Positions 1 to 6,632 of a DNA stretch of 7,228 nucleotides are shown piece by piece (positions within the stretch are counted from its first letter, which is position 1; each line of letters opens with the position of its first letter). A program made the position numbers and the translations under genes. This DNA comes from Ruminococcaceae bacterium UBA5423 (lineage in GTDB: Bacteria > Bacillota > Clostridia > Oscillospirales > Acutalibacteraceae). The DNA is taken from the NCBI GenBank assembly GCA_002409375.1, contig DHNF01000059.1, forward strand, positions 9,400-16,627, read 5' to 3'. Below the pieces are notes generated by a model. It was not told where the DNA came from and searched no databases. It was given only the letters and a program-made list of their open reading frames with translations.

Positions 1-47
1 AATACAAGGAACGCAACAGTAGAAAATAAGCAAAAGGGGGGAGTCGT

Positions 48-680
48 ATGAAACAGACAAGCAGCTTTAAGAGCAGTGTGATATTTGCCAAAGTGGCACT
101 GTTCAAGCCGTTTAACGGGTTTTATGAACTGAAATACGAGCATCGTGGAACGACTGCGGCAGGAATTCTGTTTTTGTTGCTTTATTTTGTCAGCTCTGTT
201 ATCAGTGCCATGTATACAGGATATATTTTTAATCCCTCCAGAGGTAATCCTGTAAATCTGGGTATGATTTTTCTTCAGTCGGTTATGCCTCTTGTTCTGT
301 TTTGTATTGCCAACTGGTGCCTTACTCTTATGCTGGACGGTGAGGGAACCATGGATCAGATTTTTATGGGGCTTTGTTATGCTGTCGTTCCTCTTATTGT
401 AAGCAATATACTATGTACTGTGTTAAGTAATTTTATTATTGCACCAGAGGGAATGTACCTGCAGGTGATATCGGGATTGGCGTTGCTGTGGACCGGCTTT
501 TTGGTAGTCGTCAGCGTTATGCAGATAAACCAGTATTCATTTATGAAAGCGGTTGTTGCATGCCTTCTTTCAATTGTTGGCGTTGCCATTATCCTTTTGA
601 TTTTTCTACTTTGTTTTAACCTGATTCAGCAAATGCTTGCTTTTTTTCAGTCCGTATATAAGGAACTTTCATACCGTTGA
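48..680 (+). CDS. Yip1-family five-helix integral membrane protein
   Basis: The 210-residue product is very hydrophobic, with about five predicted membrane helices (roughly residues 36-58, 71-95, 106-130, 137-159 and 165-193) after a polar N-terminus. The helix count, the length, and a Gly/Asp-containing loop (DGEGTMDQIF, 97-106) leading into a helix with AVVPLIVSN (112-120) match the bacterial Yip1 domain family. ATG 48 follows a purine-rich site (AAGGGGGGAG, 34-43). The gene stops 18 bases before the DUF5696-type lipoprotein gene, so the two are almost certainly co-transcribed. From memory, Yip1 proteins recur beside DUF5696 proteins and sugar permeases in Bacillota. Their biochemical role is not known to me; assembly or membrane partnering of the transport complex is only a guess. 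It has no ATPase motif and no EAA motif, so it is not itself a permease subunit of the usual type. Confidence 0.8.
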   Translation: MKQTSSFKSSVIFAKVALFKPFNGFYELKYEHRGTTAAGILFLLLYFVSSVISAMYTGYIFNPSRGNPVNLGMIFLQSVMPLVLFCIANWCLTLMLDGEGTMDQIFMGLCYAVVPLIVSNILCTVLSNFIIAPEGMYLQVISGLALLWTGFLVVVSVMQINQYSFMKAVVACLLSIVGVAIILLIFLLCFNLIQQMLAFFQSVYKELSYR

Positions 681-698
681 TAAGAGAGGTGACTTTTT

Positions 699-3299
699 AT
701 GATATTGAAAAAATGTATCTCACTGCTATTGGCTGTGGGCATGGTTGCCGTACTTTTGGCGGGATGTAATACGCAGACTGACTATGATGATGACTCAATT
801 TCTCAGCCGTTTTCGTTTGAAGGGTGGGAGAGCGGTTCGGTCACCTTTACAAGAGGGGGAGGAATCGACTCCATGAAACATATAGCTTCAGACGGCAATC
901 TGGAGTTGTATATGAATGAGCAATCTATGGCTTTTGCGGTTAAGGATACACGCAACTCAAAGGTATGGTATTCCGATCCCTTGAGTGACCCGTCGTTTAC
1001 GGGCGATGCCGATGACAGCAATCGGGCATTGGTTAAAATCAGTGTAAACGATTATGGTAAGGTGAAAAACTACGACTCATTTAATCATAGTGTAAAAAGC
1101 GGACAGTTTAATATAGTGAATATAAAAAACGGCGTCAAAATTCATATGGCCATAGGCCAAACTAAGATTATAACTGCACTGGATTTGCCCCAGGCAGTTG
1201 AAAAGGAACGATTTGAAAACGAAATTTTTGCTAAACTGTCGGAGGATGAAAAAGCTGTTCTAAAAAAAAGGTATACATTTTATTCGTTGAACGATTCTGA
1301 TTTATTGCAGAGAAAACGCGATTCGGCTCTTGAAAAATTCCCTATTTTACAAAATCGAGATCTTTATATTCTCAATAACAGTGTCCCGGACTTTGCAGCA
1401 AAAGAAGTAAAGGATATTTTACAATCAATTGGCTATGACGAAGAGCAGATACAAAGGGATAATGATGATAATGGTGTCAATGTTAAAGTAGAGCCGATTT
1501 TAAGATATGACTTAGTAATGGAAATAGCACTGAAAGACAGGCAGCTGTCCGTCAATCTGGACTGTAGTCGTTTAGCACGTGATAAGGATATTAATGTTAC
1601 GGAAATATCATTGCTGGAGATGTTTGGAGCAAGTCATGACAAACAGGACGAGGGTTGGCTTTTACTGCCCGACGGCAGCGGCTCAATTCAAAATATTAGC
1701 GGCGAAAATTCGGGTTATCCATCATACTCAATAAGAATCTATGGAGAAGAAAAAGCAATCCGCAAAGAGCAGCAATTCGGAGCAGTGGAACAGTCGATAC
1801 TTCCGGTGTTCGGTGAAAAGCTGGGGGATTCCGGTTTTGTAGCAATGATAGAAGATGGAGATGCAATAGCACTCGTAAATACAAATCTTAAAGGGACGGG
1901 CCCTTTCTCATCAATATATCCTGCTTTTAAGGTTGCGGAATCAGCACTGATTGATGCCGGTTTCGCTGATGCGGCTGCTAGTACCAATGTTCCTATGACA
2001 CAACCCGATACCTACACGGGGGAAATATCTGTTAGATACGCTTTTGTGTGCGGTGAAGAAGCCAACCTGTACGGTATGAGCCAATTAGTGCGCAACCGTT
2101 ATCAGCAGTTAAAAATACTGCCCGCAGAAAAAATGGAACTGCCCCAAGCACCTTTAAATGTTGAGGTAATAGGCAGTGTGGATAAATCATCGTCCTTGCT
2201 CGGGATTTTTCCCATTAGGAAAAATGAGGCGGCGACAACCTTCCCTCAGGCAAAAGAAATTGTGGATATATTGCACGGCAGGGGGATAGGTAAGATAAAT
2301 CTTCACTATCAGGGGTGGTGCAACGGGGGTTTATATACAAAACATGTACAAAAACTAAATGTTGAGAAGGTTTTGGGAGGCAAAAATGGTCTGTTGGCAT
2401 TAGACGCAGCACTGACAAAGAACGGCGATACATTGTATCCCCGGGTTCAGTTTGTAAGCGTTCAAAACACTAACGGTTTTAATACCAGAAAGATGGCGGC
2501 ACGAGCACTCGGAAACAATCTTTCTGCCGTATACCATTACGATGTTGCCACCGGAAATTCCTTTGATTATCGGATTGGTACATATGTCGCCCCTGCTTAT
2601 TTGTCTGAATATATCAGTGCATTTATTAAAAGCTATCGTTCACTTGGGCTCAATTCGTTAGCAGTCACCGACATAGGGCGGGATCTATACTCGGAAATGA
2701 ACAAATCTGCCGGACTTGATCGTGCTAAGTCTAAAGAGCTGACAGTTCAAAGTTTATCACTTTTGGATGGGCAGCATACAGCCATTTCTACAGGAAATAT
2801 GTATACATGGCCATATGCAGATTATATTTCTTCAATACCTCTGGATTCCAGCAGATATAATCGCGAAATGTATGCAGTTCCCTTTGTTCAGATGGTTATA
2901 CATGGCCTAAAGGGATATTCAAGCGAACCCATCAATAACGGTTATGATTATCGGCATCAAATGCTTCGTGCCGTTTCCTTCGGTGCGGATGCAACCTTCC
3001 GTTTTACTTATACTACAGATGATTTTCTAAACGGCACTTATTTTATTGACAATCTGTCAACTGATTATCGCAATTGGTTGGATATTGTTTCGGATTATTA
3101 CAAACGTATGTCAGAGGATTATAAAAAAATCGGAAATTCAGATATTATCGAATATACGCAGATTCAAAAGGATGTATTTTTAACTGTTTTTGAAAATGGC
3201 GTTAACATCATTGCCAACTACGGGGATAATGCGGTTACAATTAACGGCCAAACGATAGAAGCACAGGATTGGCTTTGTCGTGGAGGGACGAGTGCATGA
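699..3299 (+). CDS. DUF5696-type surface lipoprotein with glycosidase-like barrel
   Basis: The 866-residue product begins with a lipoprotein signal (KK, a hydrophobic core, then LLAGC), giving predicted lipidation at Cys23 and attachment to the outer face of the membrane. Residues about 60-160 and 260-460 look beta-rich (NLELYMNEQSMAFAVKD at 67-83; GWLLLPDGSGS at 319-329). They are interrupted by a charged helical stretch at about 165-255. Residues about 490-810 read like a (beta/alpha) barrel: IGKINLHYQGW (530-540), YPRVQFVSV (580-588), LNSLAVTDIGRDLYSE (651-666) and VPFVQMVIHGLKGYSSEPIN (727-746). A short beta domain with ENGVNIIANYGD (832-843) closes the protein, as in many glycosidases. 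I recognise this arrangement as DUF5696. Asp658 in TDIGRDLY is a candidate functional residue by inference. The ATG has AGAGGTGA at 685-692 and the stop overlaps the first permease gene (ATGA). Polysaccharide binding or cleavage is inferred from fold and neighbours; no activity is established by the sequence. Confidence 0.82.
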   Translation: MILKKCISLLLAVGMVAVLLAGCNTQTDYDDDSISQPFSFEGWESGSVTFTRGGGIDSMKHIASDGNLELYMNEQSMAFAVKDTRNSKVWYSDPLSDPSFTGDADDSNRALVKISVNDYGKVKNYDSFNHSVKSGQFNIVNIKNGVKIHMAIGQTKIITALDLPQAVEKERFENEIFAKLSEDEKAVLKKRYTFYSLNDSDLLQRKRDSALEKFPILQNRDLYILNNSVPDFAAKEVKDILQSIGYDEEQIQRDNDDNGVNVKVEPILRYDLVMEIALKDRQLSVNLDCSRLARDKDINVTEISLLEMFGASHDKQDEGWLLLPDGSGSIQNISGENSGYPSYSIRIYGEEKAIRKEQQFGAVEQSILPVFGEKLGDSGFVAMIEDGDAIALVNTNLKGTGPFSSIYPAFKVAESALIDAGFADAAASTNVPMTQPDTYTGEISVRYAFVCGEEANLYGMSQLVRNRYQQLKILPAEKMELPQAPLNVEVIGSVDKSSSLLGIFPIRKNEAATTFPQAKEIVDILHGRGIGKINLHYQGWCNGGLYTKHVQKLNVEKVLGGKNGLLALDAALTKNGDTLYPRVQFVSVQNTNGFNTRKMAARALGNNLSAVYHYDVATGNSFDYRIGTYVAPAYLSEYISAFIKSYRSLGLNSLAVTDIGRDLYSEMNKSAGLDRAKSKELTVQSLSLLDGQHTAISTGNMYTWPYADYISSIPLDSSRYNREMYAVPFVQMVIHGLKGYSSEPINNGYDYRHQMLRAVSFGADATFRFTYTTDDFLNGTYFIDNLSTDYRNWLDIVSDYYKRMSEDYKKIGNSDIIEYTQIQKDVFLTVFENGVNIIANYGDNAVTINGQTIEAQDWLCRGGTSA
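3282..3287 (+). promoter_or_regulatory. Ribosome binding site that sets the first permease start
   Basis: GGAGGG lies inside the last codons of the lipoprotein gene, eight bases before ATG 3296. It favours that ATG over the in-frame TTG at 3269, which would add nine residues with no comparable site ahead of it. The ATG overlaps the lipoprotein stop codon as ATGA, which suggests translational coupling. Confidence 0.75.
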
Positions 3300-4222
3300 G
3301 AAACAAATATTATTATACAAGTAAAATAGCAAGACAAAAGGCTCGAACCGGATTTGTGTTTGCTATTCCTGTCATTTTCGGTGTGGTGGTATTCTTTTGC
3401 ATTCCTTTGGTTCAATCTTTGGTTGTTGCATTTTCCAATGTATCACCTGACAAAGCCGGCGGCGGTCTTGTCTACAATCCGGCAGGCTGGAGTAATTTTC
3501 TTTATGCCTTTACCAATCATCCCGATTATTCGCGCAAATTAGTTGAAGCAATTCAAACTATGGTAACAACCGTTCCAATTATTTTGTTTATGAGTTTTTT
3601 CTGTGCCATATTGATAAACCAGAGGTTTCCCGGTCGAAGCATTGCCAGAGTTATATTTTTTCTTCCTATAATATATGCTTCCAGTGCCATGCTGAAGGTG
3701 GATTCGGGCGATGTAATGCAGCAGGCAATGCAAAGTGCTTCTTATAAAAGCATTGAAGCATCTCAAGGTTTTTTGCAAAGCTTTCAGCTGGCGGAATATA
3801 TTCGGCAATTTGGCCTGCCCGATCAATTTGTCGATTTCTTATCATCGGTAGTGGACAGGGTATACCAGATAATATCCCTTTCGGGCGTACAGATCCTTAT
3901 AATGCTGGCGGCTTTGCAATCCATATCCCCCTCACTTTATGAAGCGGCTCATGTGGAAGGCGCAGGAGGCTGGGAGAAGTTTTGGCTTATCACTTTTCCG
4001 ATGGCAAGCTCGTCTTTGTTGCTTTGCCTGATTTACTCAATAATAGATTCCTTTGTAGCGTATAACAACCCGATAGTTCAATTAACACAACAGATGATGA
4101 CTGATATGAAATACGGGTACTCCGCCGCCATGTCATGGGTTTATTTTGTAATCGTATCGTCCATATTGGCAGTTGTCGCAATTATAGGTTCGCGGTTTGT
4201 ATTCACATACGACAGAAGATAG
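3296..4222 (+). CDS. Sugar ABC transporter permease, MalF-type
   Basis: From ATG 3296 the product is 308 residues with about six membrane helices (roughly 19-43, 88-107, 115-134, 188-208, 237-255 and 278-300). The diagnostic permease signature is the cytoplasmic EAA loop at 216-235: EAAHVEGAGG, then a Phe, an Ile and a closing Pro. This loop docks on the ABC ATPase. The FFLPIIYASSAML segment (121-133) also fits the MalF/UgpA branch of carbohydrate importers. The extracellular stretch between helices 3 and 4 (about 135-187) is polar and Gln/Ser-rich, of fairly ordinary length for the family but poor in the usual Trp and Gly landmarks. It should pair with the MalG-type permease encoded 16 bases downstream to form the channel. 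The substrate is probably a sugar or oligosaccharide; the sequence does not say which. No ATPase gene is visible in the window. Confidence 0.92.
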   Translation: MRNKYYYTSKIARQKARTGFVFAIPVIFGVVVFFCIPLVQSLVVAFSNVSPDKAGGGLVYNPAGWSNFLYAFTNHPDYSRKLVEAIQTMVTTVPIILFMSFFCAILINQRFPGRSIARVIFFLPIIYASSAMLKVDSGDVMQQAMQSASYKSIEASQGFLQSFQLAEYIRQFGLPDQFVDFLSSVVDRVYQIISLSGVQILIMLAALQSISPSLYEAAHVEGAGGWEKFWLITFPMASSSLLLCLIYSIIDSFVAYNNPIVQLTQQMMTDMKYGYSAAMSWVYFVIVSSILAVVAIIGSRFVFTYDRR

Positions 4223-4232
4223 AAAGGAGGTG
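4223..4232 (+). promoter_or_regulatory. Ribosome binding site that sets the second permease start
   Basis: AAAGGAGGTG is a near-perfect Shine-Dalgarno sequence directly after the TAG of the upstream permease and six bases before ATG 4239. It argues for the ATG and against the in-frame TTG at 4197, which would overlap the upstream gene and prepend a polar 14-residue tail. Confidence 0.85.
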
Positions 4233-4238
4233 CCGGGC

Positions 4239-5225
4239 ATGAAGAAATCAATGTTTGTTGAGCTTATAACAAATTATGATAGTAAAACCCTGCATTCTGC
4301 AAGCCATACTGCGGTCACAAAAAGCCGTGCGTTTGTGTGGAAATTAGTTCGGTTAATGCTGGTTGTCGGTATTTCATTTGTGATAATATATCCGCTTATA
4401 GTCAAGTTAAGTGTTTCTCTTATGAGTCGTCCGGATATGAACGATGTTGCGGTACGATGGATCGCAAAACAGCCTACTTTGGGGAATTTTGCGTTTTCAT
4501 TTGATGCTATGGTTTATCCCACCGCCTTGTTAAACACACTAATTGTATGTGTTGTCTGCACATTGTTGCAGATGTTTTCCTGCTGCCTGGCATCCTATGC
4601 ATTTGTTAAGCTTAAGTTTCCCGGTTCCCGTCTTGTTTTTCTGCTGGCAGTTTTTTCACTTGTAGTACCTCCACAGACATACATGGTCTCAATGTATTCT
4701 CAATTTTTGTATTTTGACCCCTTCGGGCTGATAACCCTGTTGACGGGAAAAGAGGGGCTTATCAATACTTTTTGGCCATTATTTATCCGATCTTTTTTTG
4801 CATCGGGCATAAGAAACGGACTTTTTATCTATCTGATGACACAGTTTTTTCGTAACATTCCTAACGAGTTAGAGGAAGCGGCTTATGTAGACGGAGCCGG
4901 CCCGTTCAAGATTTTTTATCGGATTATGATACCAAATGCGATTCCTATACTGGTTACTATAGCAGTATTTTCATTTGTTTGGCAGTGGAACGACGAATTC
5001 TATTCCGCACTTTTTGCTCCCAGATTGGACTTTATCTCACGCAACCTGTATAACATCAACGATAAAATAAGAATCATAACGGGAGCCTATGTTGATGATC
5101 CGGCATACACTTCGCTTTTAAAAAATGCAGCTTCATTGCTTGCGGTGGCTCCGTTACTAATTGTTTTTGTAATTGCACAAAAATTTTTTGTTGAAAACTT
5201 TGAACGATCGGGTATTGTCGGTTAA
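4239..5225 (+). CDS. Sugar ABC transporter permease, MalG-type
   Basis: The product from ATG 4239 is 328 residues, slightly longer than a typical MalG-type subunit (about 280-300). The extra length is in a polar N-terminal tail (1-30) and an expanded segment before the EAA loop. Membrane helices are at roughly 35-57, 92-118, 128-150, 190-205, 231-255 and 295-317. The EAA loop at 213-232 (EAAYVDGAGP, then an Ile and a closing Pro) is intact and is followed by FSFVWQWNDEFYSAL (244-258), a recognisable carbohydrate-permease segment. RNGLFIYLMTQFFRNIP (192-208) just before the loop is characteristic, as I remember it, of the permease subgroup found beside DUF5696 proteins. The C-terminus FERSGIVG resembles the short Gly-ending tail of MalG relatives. 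It should be the partner of the preceding MalF-type protein in a heterodimeric channel. Confidence 0.92.
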   Translation: MKKSMFVELITNYDSKTLHSASHTAVTKSRAFVWKLVRLMLVVGISFVIIYPLIVKLSVSLMSRPDMNDVAVRWIAKQPTLGNFAFSFDAMVYPTALLNTLIVCVVCTLLQMFSCCLASYAFVKLKFPGSRLVFLLAVFSLVVPPQTYMVSMYSQFLYFDPFGLITLLTGKEGLINTFWPLFIRSFFASGIRNGLFIYLMTQFFRNIPNELEEAAYVDGAGPFKIFYRIMIPNAIPILVTIAVFSFVWQWNDEFYSALFAPRLDFISRNLYNINDKIRIITGAYVDDPAYTSLLKNAASLLAVAPLLIVFVIAQKFFVENFERSGIVG

Positions 5226-5257
5226 ATATTTCGCCGGAAAGGCAGGATAATAGACGT

Positions 5258-6628
5258 ATGATTAAAAAGGGGATTATATTAGCAATGATAACAGCAATGG
5301 CAATGTCAGGTTCAATACCTGCAAATAGTGCTAAGGCACTAAGCTCCATGACGCCGTATACAAGTCAGGTATCTCCGGATACTTTTTATAACGGTGCCAT
5401 GCTGGACCTGAAACGTGACGGCAATTCAGCCCAATGGGTTGCAAACGAGCTTGAGAATATGAAAAACCAATACAATATAAATACAGTAAATATATACGGG
5501 CTGGAGAGTTTTGACCGCAACGGTAATACGAATAAGGATGCACTTTTTGCGGCACTTAAACGATTGGGCATGAAAGTTGTCGTTAGAATTGAAAGTTACA
5601 GCGATAAGTTCGCATTCCAGGTTTCTGATTTGTCCTATATCATAAATGTTTATAAAGATCTTTTGGATTATGTATGCAAACCGGAGAACAGGGGACAAGT
5701 GGCATATTTTTCTCTGAATATACCCGTAGACGACCCAAATGTTCAAAATAAAATAGGTGGCATAAACTCCGAGCTGTCCAAGCAAAGACAAGTGTCTTAT
5801 ACACAAGCATTTGTTTATCGTATGAGACAGGAAACTGCTGCGCGTGGATTTGAAAATGCACCTATGTTTTTGAGCATTTTTTACGGGTGGGATAACAGTT
5901 TTGATATACCGTCCTATGCCTCTGCCGGAGCAGACGGGTATTTTATGAATAATTACAGTTATCCCAAAAGTGCCGGCTATGTTCCTGATGAAACAGCCTC
6001 GGACGCTGATTTAATAAACCGTGCAAGGCTGTCAATTTCGGTCAGTAAATTCCAATCTCAGTATAAAGGGAAACCTCTGGTGGTGGAGTTCGGATTTCAT
6101 ACAATGGAATATAACGGCGGTAAAAAACCCAATCAGACTGCAGGTCTGGTTACCAACCGCAGTGCAAAGGCACGCGCTATTCGTGCTACGATTGAGTATT
6201 ATAAAACCATACCTGAATTCCGCGGGGCATTATATTTCGGTTATAATCTTTATAAAGAGGAGGGTAATCCTCCTGCCGTTATGGACTGGACTCTAAAATA
6301 TCCTGATGAATTACCCAGTGAAACAAGTTCTACTACGGCTTATAATAGTACGAATGTAAATACAACGCATAATCCATCTTCTGCAACTTCTGCCGAAAAT
6401 TCAACTGCAATCAAAACAGAAACATCTGATAATGCTGTTGCGAATAATAAAACCCAACAAATCTTAACAACTTTAACAGTGAATGAAATCACACAAACAG
6501 ATAAAAACTCCAATTCTTCGGCAATGAAGATTTGGTTGGGAATCTTGGCGGCAGTGACGGCTGTTTTCGGCGGTCTTTTAGCGGTGCTTTTCGGAATTAA
6601 GAGTAAGGCGATGAAAGAAAGGGGATAG
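5258..6628 (+). CDS. Membrane-anchored extracellular TIM-barrel protein, glycoside hydrolase-like
   Basis: The 456-residue product has a signal peptide (1-27, likely cut after AKA), a globular region at 30-350, a Ser/Thr/Asn-rich stalk (352-421), one membrane helix (424-446) and a basic tail (KSKAMKERG). This is a type I surface protein. The globular part shows strands spaced like a (beta/alpha)8 barrel: FYNGAMLDLK (43-52), INTVNIYGLE (74-83), MKVVVRIESY (105-114), QVAYFSLNIP (147-156), APMFLSIFYG (201-210), ADGYFMNNYSY (225-235), KPLVVEFGF (272-280) and FRGALYFGYN (321-330). This order resembles clan-A glycoside hydrolases, with Glu277 in the position of the strand-7 nucleophile. The strand-4 motif reads N-I-P, not N-E-P, so activity is uncertain. 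I cannot name a family. The start follows AGGA at 5244-5247. Sugar permeases lie upstream and a paralogue follows four bases after its stop, so a role in glycan binding or trimming before import is the best inference. Confidence 0.8.
   Translation: MIKKGIILAMITAMAMSGSIPANSAKALSSMTPYTSQVSPDTFYNGAMLDLKRDGNSAQWVANELENMKNQYNINTVNIYGLESFDRNGNTNKDALFAALKRLGMKVVVRIESYSDKFAFQVSDLSYIINVYKDLLDYVCKPENRGQVAYFSLNIPVDDPNVQNKIGGINSELSKQRQVSYTQAFVYRMRQETAARGFENAPMFLSIFYGWDNSFDIPSYASAGADGYFMNNYSYPKSAGYVPDETASDADLINRARLSISVSKFQSQYKGKPLVVEFGFHTMEYNGGKKPNQTAGLVTNRSAKARAIRATIEYYKTIPEFRGALYFGYNLYKEEGNPPAVMDWTLKYPDELPSETSSTTAYNSTNVNTTHNPSSATSAENSTAIKTETSDNAVANNKTQQILTTLTVNEITQTDKNSNSSAMKIWLGILAAVTAVFGGLLAVLFGIKSKAMKERG
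6311..6595 (+). other. Low-complexity stalk plus C-terminal membrane anchor coding segment
   Basis: This 3' part of the first barrel gene encodes about 70 residues dominated by Ser, Thr, Asn and Ala, followed by a 23-residue hydrophobic helix (424-446) and a Lys/Arg-containing tail. It would hold the barrel away from the membrane, within the cell wall. No LPxTG sorting motif precedes the helix, so this looks like direct membrane anchoring and not sortase attachment. Serine and threonine density would also suit O-glycosylation, which is speculation. Confidence 0.8.
6618..6624 (+). promoter_or_regulatory. Ribosome binding site supporting the TTG start at 6633
   Basis: AAAGGGG lies in the last codons of the first barrel gene, eight bases before TTG 6633. 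An in-frame stop at 6612-6614 limits how far upstream the second barrel gene can start. Between that stop and the signal-peptide codons, TTG 6633 is the only start-type codon. Confidence 0.75.
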
Positions 6629-6632
6629 ACTC

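Noticed and set aside
1..47. Possible tail of an upstream gene
   Set aside because: Stops occur in all three frames (20-22, 27-29 and 49-51, the last overlapping ATG 48). Any could end a preceding gene, but fewer than 17 codons are visible, so neither frame nor identity can be supported.
1890..1906. Perfect 6-bp hairpin (AAAGGG, 5-base loop, CCCTTT)
   Set aside because: It lies inside the lipoprotein coding sequence, has no T-run after it, and encodes an ordinary KGTGPF stretch, so it is not a terminator.
3698..3856. Polar loop of the MalF-type permease as a MalF P2-like inserted domain
   Set aside because: About 50 residues between helices 3 and 4 is close to normal for small sugar permeases and far shorter than the large E. 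coli MalF P2 domain.
5226..5257. Regulatory element or promoter in the largest intergenic gap
   Set aside because: The 32 bases hold a ribosome site and only a 3-bp GCC/GGC stem. There is no room for a -35/-10 pair, riboswitch or terminator.
5426..5806. 126-codon open frame on the minus strand
   Set aside because: It is antisense to the conserved barrel region, has no convincing ribosome site, and its product is compositionally odd. The + strand frame is supported by a paralogue.
6021..6296. 91-codon open frame on the + strand in another frame
   Set aside because: It lies wholly inside the barrel gene and has no recognisable domain; the main frame there encodes strands 7 and 8 of the barrel.
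6311..6325. LPSET as a possible sortase motif
   Set aside because: It is not LPxTG and sits before a 70-residue stalk, not directly before the membrane helix and basic tail.
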